Shown: positions 52,425 through 64,000, counted from the first letter of the stretch. The stretch is 64,000 bases of DNA from Entomortierella parvispora (GCA_963573315.1 OY752144.1:186001-250000); one strand, 5' to 3'. A program made the numbers and translations. The notes: generated from the letters alone by a model not told the origin.

Positions 52425-54070
52425 TCATGATTCGGGTTCATCCTCTCCCCCGATAATCTCGTCTGGACTCTCCATGATGCGTTTGAATGTGTCGAAATTA
52501 AAGGAATCTTTCACATCTGCGTCGCGACTCTTGTAATCCGTGATGGCAAACACAACCTGGGTAAATGTGCGGCCCTTCTTGACGCCTCCCATATAATTAG
52601 ACCGGATGACTTCCTTGAATATCCTTGCCACTGATTCTGGTGGGTTGTGCAGGCGCCCACAGCCAAATGCCGACAATACAATTGCGTCATGGCCTAATGA
52701 ACAGCAATCATGAAAGAGGTTAATGGATACGCTCTTACAACGTTCAACCGTCAGAGTCCACTGTCAAGATCAACAAGCATCGCCTAGTACGCACCATTGT
52801 CCAAGGCGATTCTAAACATGTTTTGAATCTTTTTCTGGGTGATAATCATGGCTCTCTCACCAAGGATTAGTTCGTTTGCTTCGTTGGGAATAAGCGGTGG
52901 ATTCCTGAGAGGTGCCATGGTCTATAATTTGTTCACAGTTGCAATCAGGGTCTGTTAGATCTAGAAACAAAGACGATACTGAGGAAGCGTTTGCTTGACA
53001 GTAAAAGGGAAAAGTCGCTACTTACCAAAAAACTCATCCATTCAGGTCGATCCATAAAAGCATCGTTTTCCAAGCTCGACTTTCTCAAAACCACCATATT
53101 TGGGCAATAGACTGCTCCTTGACTGGGCAGCGGATAAAACTCTGACCGCCTAGGTTCTGTATCGAGGCATTGGTAGAGATTCGTCCTTCTGAAAAGTCCA
53201 GCTTCTTGTGTTGTTCCATCCGCTCTGTAATCTAATGATGGACACCCCAAAAAATCAAAGAAGGGTAGTCTCTTGTAAGCACAAGGCCAGAACAGGTAAC
53301 TGCAGGCAGAATATAGAAAGTAAAGAAAGCGGATGATCCAAACAAATATGCAATGTACCTCCTCCAGGGAACTCCCTGTTGGCCATGTCCAGCACAATGG
53401 GTTTCAACCCTTGCCGCTTCAGTTTCAGGGCCTCGTCCAATGTATCTGCATTCACGACTTTGATTATGGGATCCTTTTGCGCGTCCATGATCTGTCTCCT
53501 GATCCGCGTTCCTTGATACAGCCTGGACCGCCGCACACCCGAGTACAGCTTCTCTTTGTCAAGGTACACCACGGCGCCTGCGCTCGTCGTGTACTGGAGT
53601 GATTCCAACGCGTGGATCGTCTCTGCCATCCTTGGGCCTACGGTATTGCTTCTTGAGAACCGGAAAGACGAGGTGCCCGAGGAGCAGATGCGAATAAAAG
53701 CCAAGAAGAGGACCAAGAGTGCAAGTGAAGTCAAGATCTGGTACCAATTGCGCTCGTGTCCGCTTCGCCGACTTTGTATCCGGTGGAAGCGTCTGAGGCG
53801 AGCGAGGGTCTGCTGGCCAAAGTGGAGGATGCGGCCTAGTGGCGTCTGGGCTCTGGGCTGGAAGGCGAATCCTCCGGGAAGGGACATTGAGTTTGGGCGG
53901 ATGGTGATGTTGGGTTTAGCATGGTAAGAGGAGGGGGATGGAGGCAGAAGGTTGAGAGGATGGAGTTGTTTTTGGTGAAAGGAGGGTGGACGGGAGAAGG
54001 AGATGGGGTGGGAGAAGGAGATTGGCCTTGATGGAGGAGGATCGTTCTTTTTTGAGGCTGCAGAGGACAT
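52425..54070 (-). CDS. Membrane-anchored PARG-like macrodomain protein
   Basis: Four exons: 53359-54070, 53026-53231, 52795-52921, 52425-52693; 1314 nt, 437 aa, in frame. The N-terminal 110 residues are Pro/Ser- and Arg-rich, followed by one membrane helix (QILTSLALLVLFLAFIRIC, about 110-130), so the protein is likely a type II or tail-oriented membrane protein. The rest is a microbial-type poly(ADP-ribose) glycohydrolase/macrodomain fold: TLDEALKLKRQ, VLDMANREFPGGG, DYRADGTTQEAGLFRRTNLY, APLRNPPLIP, DAIVLSAFGCGRLHNPP, FAITDYKS. The signature is usually GGG-x(6-9)-QEE; here it reads QEA, missing the second glutamate. Binding of ADP-ribose is plausible, hydrolysis uncertain. Confidence 0.78.
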
Positions 54071-54615
54071 GGATGCGACAGTGTGTGCTACTCGTGCGAC
54101 ACTGCAGCAAAGAAGAGAATGGGACGGTGATGCGGAAGAGGAAGAGGAGGAGGAGGAGGAGGAGGAGGAGGGAGAAGGAGGAAGGAAAGAAGGAAATGAC
54201 AGGAAGAGAGAAAGAGAGAGAGATGGAAGGAAGGAAGGAAGGAAGGAATGACAGAGAGAGAGAGAGAGAGAGAAGAAAAAAGAGAAAAAAGGAACAGGAG
54301 ACGGAGTGCTGAGCGGGGCGAGAGAAAAGCTTAATGCAGTGTTCTGTTTCTCACTCTTTTTTTGTCACTCCTCCACCCCACTTCTCCCAATCCTATGGAT
54401 TCCTTCGACTGATCAAGTAGCATTGTATTGGATCAACCTGCACCCTCCCATCCTCCCACCTTCTTCCCGAATTAGTCCCCCTTTGTCCCTGTTCCTTCCT
54501 TGCTTCCTTGCTTCCTTGCTTCCTTGCCTCATTCAGTCTTCATCCTCTCTTCATCTCTTTCTCTTCATCTTCCATCCTCCATCCTCCATCCTTCTAAACA
54601 ATAACAGTGACGCGT
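54071..54615. other. Divergent promoter with simple repeats
   Basis: Between the PARG-like and esterase-like genes. It contains (gga)n at 54136-54183, (ggaa)n at 54226-54247, (ga)n at 54252-54275 and (cttgcttc)n near 54500-54525. No gene supported. Confidence 0.6.
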
Positions 54616-56244
54616 ATGCGGCGACGAGACGTCCTCAACACCGGTCCAGGGCCAGCAGAGTCAGACCCCGCAACCGCAGAGTCCTCCGCCGCGACCACCG
54701 GCGCTGACACGAGTCGCACTGTCCGCACAGCACCAGCTCCCTCGTCTCTCAGTGCCTCGACTCTTGCTGACGATAACAATAGCCATGTCAACAACGACAA
54801 CACCCATGACCATAGTGACAACAACAACAACAACAACAACAGAAACAACAACCATAAAGGCAACAACATCGTCTATAATGGAAGATCTTACGAGGGCACA
54901 GGCCGTCTTCCGCGCGATGCCCCCTTCACGCCCTCCTACGTCAACGCCTACACCGTCAACTCGGCCATCGCTTTTGTCTCCCTGATCGTCACCGCCACTT
55001 TTTTCTATTTCAAGATTGTCGTCGGCCTCCTCGAGTCCCCCCAAATCGGTGGAATGTCTGATCGCGAGTTCTCGACCTTCCCCTATATGGGTCCTATGGA
55101 TGCTGGCGATCCTCGTCCCATGCTGAGCCCGGTCTGCCCTTCTTTGTCCTCGCCAGGATCCATGGCACAAGGAGGTGCCTCGGGCGAAGACTGTGTCATG
55201 TTCGGCAAGATTGTAGTCCTGGCGGACTCCATCTCTCGTTTTGGCTATTCTCATGCCGTCCATGGCTGGGTCGGTTACCTTTCAGATGAATGGGCAGGAC
55301 GCGCAGACGTAGTTTTGCGTAGTTTCCCAGGTAAGAGCTTCTTTTGGGGTTACCTCTCTTTTTTTTTGTCTCTTGTGTTTGTAGAGGCTCTTTTTTTTTT
55401 TGGTCCTAGAACGGAATCGATTCCCCCTTGAGTTCAAACTCATATTTTCCGTTGGCTCTCTCAATTGACCAATTGACAGGACAGGGGTGCTCGTGGCTAA
55501 CGGTAAACTCTCGCCTCCTTTCTTTGTTCCTCTTTCTGTCCTCCCACGATAGGTTACAACACGCACTGGATAAAGTCCATTTTCCCAGACTTGCTTTATC
55601 AAGAGACCCAGGCCTCCTCCTCCTCCTCTTCCTCCTCCACTGACGGGACTGCGGCGGTTCCAGGCTCACCTGTCAAGCTGGTGATCATTGCTTTGGGTAC
55701 GGACGACGCAGCTTCACCCCATACCCGTCAACATGTGTCCCTGGAGGCCTACAAGGCTAACCTTCAGTCCTTGGTCTCCTCGATTCGATACCCGGATTCC
55801 CCTAACTATTCTCCTGATACCCAAATTATCCTGGTCACACCTGGCCCGGTCGATGATGAGATGTGGCGGTCGTCCTTGGAGGCGATTGGGGAGCCTGTGG
55901 ATCGAACCAACAACATGACGCGGGAATATGTCGAGGCATGTATCCAAGTTGGAGAGGAGGTCCATGTACCAGTGGTCGATATCTGGTCCGTGGTGATGTG
56001 TCAGGTCCAAGGTACCTGTGAACTGCACGAGTCGGATCAATTGAAAGACTACCTCATGGACGGATTACATCCAAAACGGATGGGCAACGAGGTGATCTAC
56101 AAGGGCATCATGAATACGGTCGCTCATCACTTTCCCCATCTGCATCCAGCCTGTTGGCCTGTCGTGTTCCCAGGATACGTGGGCGGATCAAATCCAGAGC
56201 AGTCAGATCTACAAAGGCATTGCACCAGTCATCGTCCAAAGTAA
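54616..56244 (+). CDS. Membrane-anchored SGNH/GDSL esterase-like protein (IAH1-related)
   Basis: Exons 54616-55330 and 55553-56244 (intron 222 bp, GTAAGA...GATAG); 1407 nt, 468 aa. The first ATG at 54616 gives MRRRDVLN. The N-terminus is polar with a polyasparagine run (about 69-82); one membrane helix follows at about 113-140 (AIAFVSLIVTATFFYFKIVVG). The lumenal/outer part is an SGNH hydrolase of the isoamyl-acetate esterase type: block I VVLADSISRFGYS, GWVGYLSDEWAGRADVVLRSFPGYNTHW, block III LGTDDAAS, HVSLEAYKANLQSL, block V MDGLHPKRMGNEV with the Asp-His pair. Two blocks deviate: GDS is ADS, and the oxyanion Asn of GxND is Asp. It may be an altered esterase or a non-catalytic relative. Confidence 0.78.
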
Positions 56245-56376
56245 AAAGATCCTTATTTTTTCTTTTGTCTCTTCTTGCATTTGGCTTGAACAAAAACAAT
56301 AAATCTTTTTTCGAGAGTGCGGATGAAAATATCTTTAATGAATAAAAACTGCAGGACTATACATCTCATTCATTTA
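56245..56376. other. Convergent 3' region
   Basis: Short 3' UTR overlap zone with AATAAA-like signals on both strands (aacaataaat near 56297; aatgaataaa near 56338). No gene. Confidence 0.5.
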
Positions 56377-59300
56377 TTAGCGGAAACCAGAGAAGGAAGG
56401 CTTGTTGGTGTTGACAGTCGAACCAGGCGCTCCTCCAAAAGCATTTGTCTGTTGTTGCTGTTGCTGTTGTTGCTGCTGTCCTCCAAATCCTCCGCCGGTG
56501 CCAAAAGCGCTGCTACCTTGGTTCGTACCAGCAGATCCAAAAGCATTTGAACCACCACCGCCACCACCAAACGATCCAAATCCTGAAGAAGCATTGGTGG
56601 AGCCACCAAAGCCACCTCCAGTGCCAAATCCACCCCCACCAGTTCCAAAACCGGTCGATCCACTGTCGCCAAATCCTCCGCCCGAACCAAAGACACTCCC
56701 TCCAGTTCCAAAGGCGCTTCCACCGGTTCCGAACGCACTTCCTCCAGTGCCAAACGAACTTCCACCAGTTCCAAAGGCGCTGCCAGAGGCACTTCCAAAT
56801 CCTCCGCCTTGCTGAGCATCCTGGTCGAGAGCATTGGTTCCACTGCTGGCCAATGTCGCAAAGGCGTTTTGGCTAGTTCTAAAACATTGTAAATCATGGA
56901 GTTATTTAAAAAAAATTAGTCTTCTGTGCACTGGAATGGCCATTTCTTGGATTTTCCTCTCCATTCTGATAGTTCTTACTTTGCAAAAGATCCGAAATTG
57001 GATTGAGCAGCTGCCGCCTGGAATGCAGATGGGGTTTGACCGGCACTTGCAAAAGATCCCGAGGCGATCTGAGAGGGCTGACCAAAAGCCGTCTGTCCAA
57101 AGGCTGCCCCTCCCAGCTGCGACGTCTGTCCAAATGCAGAACCACCACCACCAAGAGTCGAGGTTTGTCCAAAAGTCGTGCCACCACCCAGTGTTGAAGT
57201 CTGCCCAAAGCCAGATCCACCACTTCCAAGAGTGGAAGGCTGACCAAAGGCCGTTTGACCAAAAGCTGACCCACCGCTTCCAAGGGTCGAAGGCTGACCA
57301 AAGGCTGCACCACCACTGCTAAGGGTAGATGTCTGTCCAAAGGTCGATCCACCACCTAACCCGCTACCCAGCTGAGAGGTTTGACCAAACCCGGAGACCG
57401 CAGGTGCTGAAGTCATTGGGCCAAAGCCGGTGGACACGATAGGAGCGGCAGTTGGAGCAGTGGTACCAAATCCTGAACCTCCGAATCCCGAGGTTGCTGG
57501 AGCAGCAGACATACTTCCAAAGCCTGTGCTCGCAGGGCCTGATGTGGTGGGAGCAATCGCTGAAGAACCGAATCCACCAGACTGGCCAAAGCTGCTCTGG
57601 CCGCCGAATCCAGTGCTGGCGCCCAGAGACGAGGGCTGTCCGAATGCAGAACCTGTCCCCCAAGCTGATGTAGTAGCTGGAGTGGAAGTTGTCGATGTCG
57701 TTGGTTGACTGACCGAGGTCCAAGAGGAAGTGGAGCTGGTACCCCAGGCAGATGTGCCAGACTTGGACTCCGCCTTGGTGGTCTGATTACTTCCAAGGGA
57801 AAGACTGAAAGAGTCCAAACCACTTCCAGCCTTGTCACTCGACTTTCCGAAGGAGGAGGGTCCTCCAAAGCTGGAGGCAGGGGCGGGACTTCGTCCTCGC
57901 GCAGCGAACGTCTCTCCAGCATCCGACCCGCTACCAGCAGCCTCTTCATCTGTAGTGTTCGAGTCCAAAGAATCTCGGGATTCCTTGCGGGCCCGAGGAA
58001 GCTTGACAAAGGTATGCTCCTTTTTAGTAGAGGGCGCTGAGCCGGAGGTTGAACTGGAAAGAGCAGCTCCCAACGCAGAGTTGTCGAATGCAGAGGATTT
58101 CTCCACTAAATTGAAGGATCCTGCTGAAGATGCCAAGTCTTTCTTGATCGCAGATCCTCCAGAAGCGCCGCCGACTTGGATGGCAGTCAACGCAGACTCC
58201 TTGTCGCTGTCATCGCCTCCGGATTGAACATCTTCTTCCTCCTCTTCTTCCTGTTCCTCTTCCTCTTCCTCTTCCTCTTCCTCTTCCTCTTCCTCTTCCT
58301 CAAAGTCGCTGTCCTGCTCCTCATTGTTCTCGGCGCCAGAATATTGCTCTTCCTCCTCTTCTTCTTCCTCCACCTCAGACTCTTCATCATCGCTCACTTG
58401 GGCTTGCGAGCGAGGTTCTGCAGCTTTAGCCTCTACAACCTGCAATCCTTTGCTCTCGGAAATCGTGTTAACGGCCTCGTTGGATGCAGGGACCTTTTGT
58501 TGCTGAGGTGTTTCCTTCGCAATGTCCTTTACCTTTGAGACGCTGGAGGCAGCATCCAAAGTCGATTCCTTATCTGAAGCCAGAGTAAGGACTTCAGCAG
58601 ACGCACCGCCTCCAGAAAGGGTGGAAGAAGGCGCCCCAAAAGAGAACGCCGTGGGTGTGCCAAAGGAGTTGGTGCCAGTAGCTGCTCCAAATGGGGAACT
58701 CTTGGCCGCGGCAGCAGCAAAGAACGAAAAGTCGGGCTTTTTGGGCTCACTCGAAGCAGAGTCGGCCACAGCCGTTGATTTGGCTACGGCGGCTGCGAAC
58801 GAGAATGCAGGTGCAGCAACCGTGACTTCCTTGGGCTTGACCGCTTCTTCTTCCTCTCCCTCATTATAGTCTTCTTCGTCTTCGGGGTTCTCCTCTTCTT
58901 CGCCTTCTTCCTCGTCGTTTTCATAGTCGTGCTGCTCAGTGTCTGAACCCCAGGACTCTGGTTCCGATTCATCTCCAAGATCGTAGAACTGTCCGTCGTG
59001 TTCAAACTGGCCACGCGAGCTCTCGCCAACATTATCGCGCTCTTCATCATATTCTGACCCATAGTCCTCTTCGCCTTCCTCGCCTTCCTGACCCTCTTCG
59101 GCATCCTCGTTTTCCACCTCTTCGTGCTTAATTTCTGCTTCTTCTTCTTCCTCCTTGACAGGTGCAGGTTCGGCTTTAGCAAGCTGAAAGCCAGCCAACG
59201 GCTTTGGAGTTTCAGTAGATTCAGGCGTAGAGAGTTCAAAGCCGGCGGATTTGCCATTGGTTGGCGGCGTAGATGAGAACCCAAAGCCAGTGAACTTTCC

Positions 59301-62300
59301 ACCTGAAGGAGGCGAGACAAACGAAGGGGCCGTGGTGGTAGCAGCAGAGCCGAACAGTGGTGCGCCAGAAGAGGGTGCTGATCCGAGAACGTTTCCAGAG
59401 ACAGGAGCTGGAGGTGCGCCGAAGCCCCCAAATCCTGTTTTAGATGCAGATCCAAACCCCGGGACAGGTGCAGATCCAAACCCCGGGACAGGTGCAGATC
59501 CAAAACCCGGGATAGGTGCAGATCCAAAACCTGGGACAGGTGCAGATCCAAAGCCGAGAGCTGGTGATGTGGATCCAAAGGTGGCCGCAGGAGTTTTGCT
59601 GAGAGTTGGCGACGTTGAGCCAAATGTGGTCGCGGGCGCCTTGCCAAGTGTTTGGGGTGCATTGAAATTAGAGTCCGAGGATTCAAGTGCCTTTGGCGTT
59701 CCAAAACCAGGCGTTCCAAAACCAGACTCTGCAGGCGCTCCGAAACCAGAAGCAACCTGTGGGGAACCCACTGCAGGTTTTCCAAAGGCAACATTCTCTA
59801 CGGTGGTGGAGGCAAAAGGCGACTTGGGCGCCATGACCATGGCCTCCACTTGTGCAGGCTGAATCAAGGCAGAGTGTCTCTTTTTGGACTCTACTCGTCG
59901 TGGCTCATCCGCTAAAACAGGCGCTGGGATACGGGGCATGTAGGTCAACTTGCCTGACTGGTTATCCTGGTGGTAAGTGTGGATAAGCGGATCTGTCCTT
60001 GATGGAGCTGTAAAGACACGTCGAAGCTGACGAGCCATCTCCTCCCTGGCGACTGTTAATTGCCTGGACTTTGCTGAGACGGAGCAAATTTCATCGATGT
60101 TGAAGGTCTTTTTTGTAACCTCTGCAGTAGACTCGGTCTTCAACTGGGGTCTGGCAAGGCTGACAGCGTCCGGAATGCCAAGACGATCGAGTTGTCGTGC
60201 AATGTCATCAAGGGCAATCTGGCGCTGGATAATCGTGGCATTGTTGCGGCGAATGGTACGCCGAATACTGTCAAGCTTTGAAGTCTCGGGATCATGTCCA
60301 TTGCGCATCCTCGAGACTTTTAACTCGAGCGTGTCCACATAGTCCTCTACTTGTTTCAAGCCACTATCGACGATCTAATTAATTGTAGTAAGGACATAGG
60401 TGTTAGTGATCATCCTTCGATTTAAAGTCGTTGTCGTCCATTTTACTTACGGCAAACGACTTTTTCATTTGGTCCTGTTTGCTCTTTTGTGCCGGGCTCA
60501 GTTCACTCAACAAGGCCTTGTCCTGGAGGCTAGGATCTTGGCGAGCCTTCAAAAGACGGCCAACTTCCTCCTTCTTGGTCATGGCTAGAGTGCATAGAAA
60601 CAGGTCAATTAGTTTCTGTAATAGGAGTAAAAGCTATACACGCTGGCACGTGGATGAATTTTACCTTTGATGAAGTTTGCACGAAGATCATCGAATTCTC
60701 CCGAGACACTTTCCGCCAAATTTCGGGCTTCCTGGGCCTTGCTGATACGTCTTTTTGTCAATTGAAGAAACTTGTCCAGCTCCACAAAAGATTGCTCTCG
60801 GTCTTTGACTAATTCTTCAGTCAGCTTCATATGTCCCTCCAGCGCCCTCAATTCCTCCGTCATTGCCAAGTACGTATCCTCCAGCTGCTTTGAGAGCTTG
60901 TCCATGGCAGCGCTTGGCTTGGGTGCAGATGATCGAGCCAAAGCTTCATCGTGGGAGCCTTGATTGCGGACAATTTTTGTCGGTTCATCCTTCTCATCGA
61001 GCTGCCTTTGGATTGCACCGGGGTCCTTTGGCTTGATTTTTTGAAAGCTAGGCTGTGCGACGGGTGTAGGGGCAGGTTTTGGAAGAGACGCAGGAGTGGG
61101 TGACACGGGTTTCACCGCTGGTGAAGACGACTTCTGTGAGGAACTGGAAGTGGGCGTTACAGAAGCGGGAATGGTTGAAACAGAGGTCTTCTTTGGCTTT
61201 ACTGCAGGTGGAGGGGCAGCAACAGGCACTGGTGCAGGGGCGGCGACGGATTTGCTGACACCTGGGATGTTCTCCGGATCATTCAAGAACGGGCACTCCT
61301 TGCCAGCTTTTGCTGCGGGTCCATCAATCACATGGTACGCGGTGAGCACACCCAAGTTGTTGTACATGTAAAAGATAGGGACAGGAGGGACTTTTGGTCC
61401 ATCCTCCTCCATGGGCTCCAGCTCGTTGATTGCTGTCATGTCCACTGCAGTTCCAACGCAAATAGTGTCGTATCCTGCAATGACAGCCTTAGAGGTGTCA
61501 TTGAGATCCCAGTTTTGCCAAGTTCCTTTGTCATCTCTTCCAATAGTTCCAACATCTGTCGAAGGAGAACTGGCCACTGAAATCATATCCTTGAAGGATC
61601 CACCCCTGGAGAATCCATATATCAGACAGATAAGTATACCGTTCCCAGGAATACAGCTGCTTACACAACGCGACAAACGACTACATACCAAGATTTTAGT
61701 GGGTTCGTCAAGAAGTACGCCTGGCCCGCATTGTCGGAGGGCGAGGCAAAGACCACGTCACGGAGACTGATGTATTGTGGTGTTGATAAGGTCTCCTTGG
61801 TGGAAGTAATGACACAGACGTTGTATTCGAGCGACGGCTCACTATCCTCGGGTGGTGGGTTGTATACGACAACGAACGTGTATGTCTCAGGCCAGATCAA
61901 GGAGACAACTAAAAAGATAAAACGCCTCAGTCAGTGGAAAATTCTTATCCTTGCGCCTGTTGACAGATCGGAGCTCTGACTGAACACATGCGCTTATTAC
62001 CTCGGTGGCCTTTGTTCTCTGGATTGGCGAGGTGTGTCTTTTTCACGACCCCCGAGGGATCGATTTGATACAAGTCTCCCTCGTCAGATCCGCAAGCGAT
62101 TTGCTTTCCTTTCGAGGACCAGCACATAGATGTGTACTTGTGCTTGTTTAGAGTTGCAGTAACTTTCCCTTCCATGTTGATTATGTGGATCACATTGTTG
62201 CTAAACAAGACGGCAGCGGTGTCCATTTCTGAGGCCGGATTGGGCCGGATGTCGAGAATTTCTGAGCCAAGATTGTAAGTCGCCTCAGGAGCGATTCCCT

Positions 62301-62966
62301 TTGACTATCAAAAGACATGATATATTGATAAGAATGACATTCTCCAATGCCAGCATCCAAGAACAGCGGATGATGCCCCTACATACCTTCATGAACAATT
62401 TGGCAACACTGTAGAGCTCTACAATTCCTCCGGCCAGTCCAACAATAACTGTCAGCTCATCAGCTGAAAGCCGAATCAGACGCAGGGCCTTTCCAGGGAT
62501 AGTTACTTTTGTTCTTGCAGTAAATGGGTTCTCTGCATCCGGCTCTCCGTTTTCAAATGCTGTTCTCAAAACCTCCAGCGTGTCAAAGCAAAAACCTATG
62601 AATTCATTCAAAAAAGTGATTCCTCCAGTTAAGAAAATAGCCCTGGTCAACATTGCCGACGTTTATCCAACAGTTTTCGTGATATGGCTTTACCATCTCC
62701 GCTTCCTGCAACGAAGTATCCGTATTTGTTTGACACTGTAAAGACATTGGCGGTGGCTGCAGCCTTGTCAGACAAAGGCTCATGACCGACTGTGACGGTG
62801 ACGGAGGGCTTGAGTTGCTTATACAAAATATCCTATGTTGGCAGCAGACGAAGTATAAGAACTTTGAACTGTTTCGCCCTGCTTTACTCTGCACTGTTTG
62901 TGGGTGAACATGTACCTCATTCAGGACAAAGTCGCGTTCCTCAAAGATGGGCTTGACAGCAGCCAT
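56377..62966 (-). CDS. NUP214: FG-nucleoporin NUP214/Nup159, cytoplasmic face of the pore
   Basis: Nine exons: 62916-62966, 62694-62832, 62387-62595, 62001-62304, 61689-61908, 60665-61605, 60451-60584, 56980-60374, 56377-56878; 5895 nt, 1964 aa, all phases fit. Residues 1-400 form the beta-propeller that docks the Dbp5 helicase (SNKYGYFVAGSGDGF, LSADELTVIVGLAGG, YTSMCWSSKGKQIACGSDEG, WPETYTFVVVYNPP). A Pro/Lys/Ser linker leads to coiled coils at about 525-760 (MDKLSKQLEDTYLAMTEELR..., KKSFAIVDSGLKQVEDYVDTLE). From about 860 to the end are FG repeats (many GFGSAP, AFGQ, TFGQTS, AFGTGGS units), interrupted by two acidic tracts (about 1085-1175 and 1360-1415). Propeller, coiled coil, then FG is the animal NUP214 order; yeast Nup159 has FG before the coiled coil. 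It serves mRNA export. Confidence 0.88.
58246..58301 (-). repeat. Hexanucleotide coding microsatellite (ctcttc)n
   Basis: Run of cctctt units in the NUP214 gene encoding a pure Glu tract on the minus strand within the second acidic region. Confidence 0.8.
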
Positions 62967-63235
62967 GACGGCAAATGACTTCTGTGGTAGGTCTTGGTGT
63001 TGATTCAAATACGCGCAAAAGTTAAGGCCTTGCTGTCGAGGAGTGAAGAGGTAATAGGGTAATGAGGTAAAGGTGAGCAATGATTCCCAATGGAGGCAAG
63101 GATCAGGGAAGAGAAATGGCAAAATGCCGCGCCTTTCGTGTTCCAACCGTGGCGGGACTGCCCTTTTTTTTTTTTTTTTTTCTTTATTTTTTCGAGACAA
63201 TCATCGACAAAGGAATATTGGCAGGCAACAGAAAG
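62967..63235. other. NUP214 promoter / TSC13 3' flank
   Basis: Short region between two leftward genes; contains a T run at about 63163-63181. No gene supported. Confidence 0.5.
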
Positions 63236-64000
63236 TTAAGACAACAAGGGGAACATGGCCTTGCGCTTGCGGGGGTAGTCCGAAAACTCCTTGCGGTAAC
63301 CACGGTGCTTCTTGAGGGCCCAGATGTACATTTGGCCGACAGCAACAACAAAGAACAGGTGAGCGGACCAGGACATGGTCAGGATCGAGACTGACAACCA
63401 GGCCAAAGTCTCAAAGAAATAGTTGGGGCAAGACACCCACTCAAAGCCGTACCCACGGGGAATTTTGCGCACACGAGTACCAGGGGGGCGCAAGTTACGG
63501 AGAGTGACGTGAGTATTGTAGTTGGACAACTCGGCAAAGATAAAAAGAGCAATGCATCCATAGACCAAAGCATCGCTGCGCTCCGCCAACTTTGCGCCAG
63601 CCGCGTTCCAGGGACCATAGACCCAGTAAGCCAAGTTCAAGCCTGACAAGAGATGGTAATGGGCACTGTTCTTGAACACGTTGCGGAAGGGCATGGTGCC
63701 ATGCGAGAAGCGATGGACAAACACGGTCTCGTACTCGCGCTTCAAGAAGTGGAGCATTACCATCCAGTAAGTGACACTGGGGTGGTTTTTTTTTTTGGGT
63801 ACAGATTGATAACGTTAAAAATGACGCGACAAAGAAAAGACACACTCAGCTGTGATAATAAAAACTTACGTCTGCATCCAGCTGTGCTCAAAGGCCTCTC
63901 CGTAGAACAGCGAAGGAAGGTAGTAGACGAGAGGGTGGATAAGCAGAGGTCCGCCGTACTCGATCAAAAAGACGGTTCTCCAGCTAATCTGAGGGCCTAT
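63236..64000 (-). CDS. TSC13: Tsc13/TECR very-long-chain enoyl-CoA reductase (partial)
   Basis: Exons 63870-64000 (continues beyond the window) and 63236-63776, joined in phase (intron 93 bp, GTAAGT...CCCAG); about 223 C-terminal residues are seen. The start [28 protein letters not shown], then [58 protein letters not shown] and the final [15 protein letters not shown] are diagnostic of the steroid 5-alpha-reductase C-terminal domain of Tsc13, which carries out the last reduction in the ER fatty-acid elongation cycle. The conserved Tyr of [12 protein letters not shown] is present. Several membrane helices; C-terminus [10 protein letters not shown]. Confidence 0.93.

Noticed and set aside
53255-53358. 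Read-through exon of the PARG-like gene giving FPGGGTLHICLDH or FPGGG joined to YLFWPCAYKR
   Set aside because: Splicing at 53358/53232 gives FPGGGDYRADGTTQEA, which fits the family spacing of GGG to QE and keeps the frame; the alternatives do not.
59251-59862. Plus-strand ORFs rich in Pro/Ala/Asp opposite the NUP214 FG repeats
   Set aside because: Antisense shadow of repetitive FG coding sequence.
1-64000. Transposon, retroelement or viral gene remnants
   Set aside because: No transposase, integrase, reverse transcriptase, capsid or long terminal repeat pattern was seen on either strand; the array repeats are duplicated host genes.

Overview
The window is nuclear DNA of a fungus. Genes carry several short introns (about 70-400 bp, GT-AG, often with a CTAAC/CTRAY-like branch site), 3' ends carry AATAAA-like signals, and the gene set is fungal: Bud6, a Kre9/Knh1-like secreted protein, Vps55, and Pet123/mS26-like and Srp40 proteins. 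Presence of DOT1, an HSDL2-type dehydrogenase, a DCUN1D4/5-type Dcn1 and a nucleoporin with animal NUP214 domain order points to an early-diverging lineage, plausibly Mucoromycota (Mortierella-like). That placement is inference from gene content. No transposase, reverse transcriptase, CRISPR array, rRNA or tRNA was recognised.

Region 1 (about 0.6-15.4 kb) is a head-to-tail array of three roughly 5.2-kb units. Each unit holds one A gene (signal peptide, one intron, 265-271 aa) and one B gene (no signal peptide, no intron, exactly 287 aa), all on the plus strand. A and B look like ancient paralogues of each other: they share a TFPGF-(I/F/L)-LE core and a similar C-terminal strand/helix region. 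I recognise no named family; the predicted helix/strand order recalls single-domain Cyt/volvatoxin-like pore formers, a weak fold-level hypothesis. This array is the best candidate in the window for an undescribed system. Unit 3 is broken; its missing tail lies 3.7 kb away at about 19.2 kb.

Region 2 (15.4-19.5 kb) splits unit 3. It holds a VC0807-like membrane protein with a glutamine-rich tail, a small secreted protein and a roughly 97-bp minisatellite.

Region 3 (19.7-64 kb) is ordinary, dense housekeeping sequence: Dcn1 (neddylation), a Kre9-like secreted protein, two unrecognised proteins, an HSDL2-like dehydrogenase, Vps55, SRP9, ribosomal protein uS11, a DUF4396 protein, CDK8, Srp40/Nopp140, a probable mitoribosomal mS26, DOT1, calcineurin B, Bud6, a membrane-anchored PARG-like protein, a membrane-anchored SGNH esterase-like protein, NUP214/Nup159 and Tsc13 (cut by the window end). 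Exon models were built by hand from splice motifs. For every multi-exon gene complete in the window the summed exon length is a multiple of three and the protein reads through without stops.

There is no operon logic in region 3. Several pairs share divergent promoters (SRP9/uS11, Srp40/mS26, PARG-like/esterase) and several are convergent. In region 1 the A-B pairing, the repeated promoter motifs and the tandem structure suggest that A and B are expressed or selected together.
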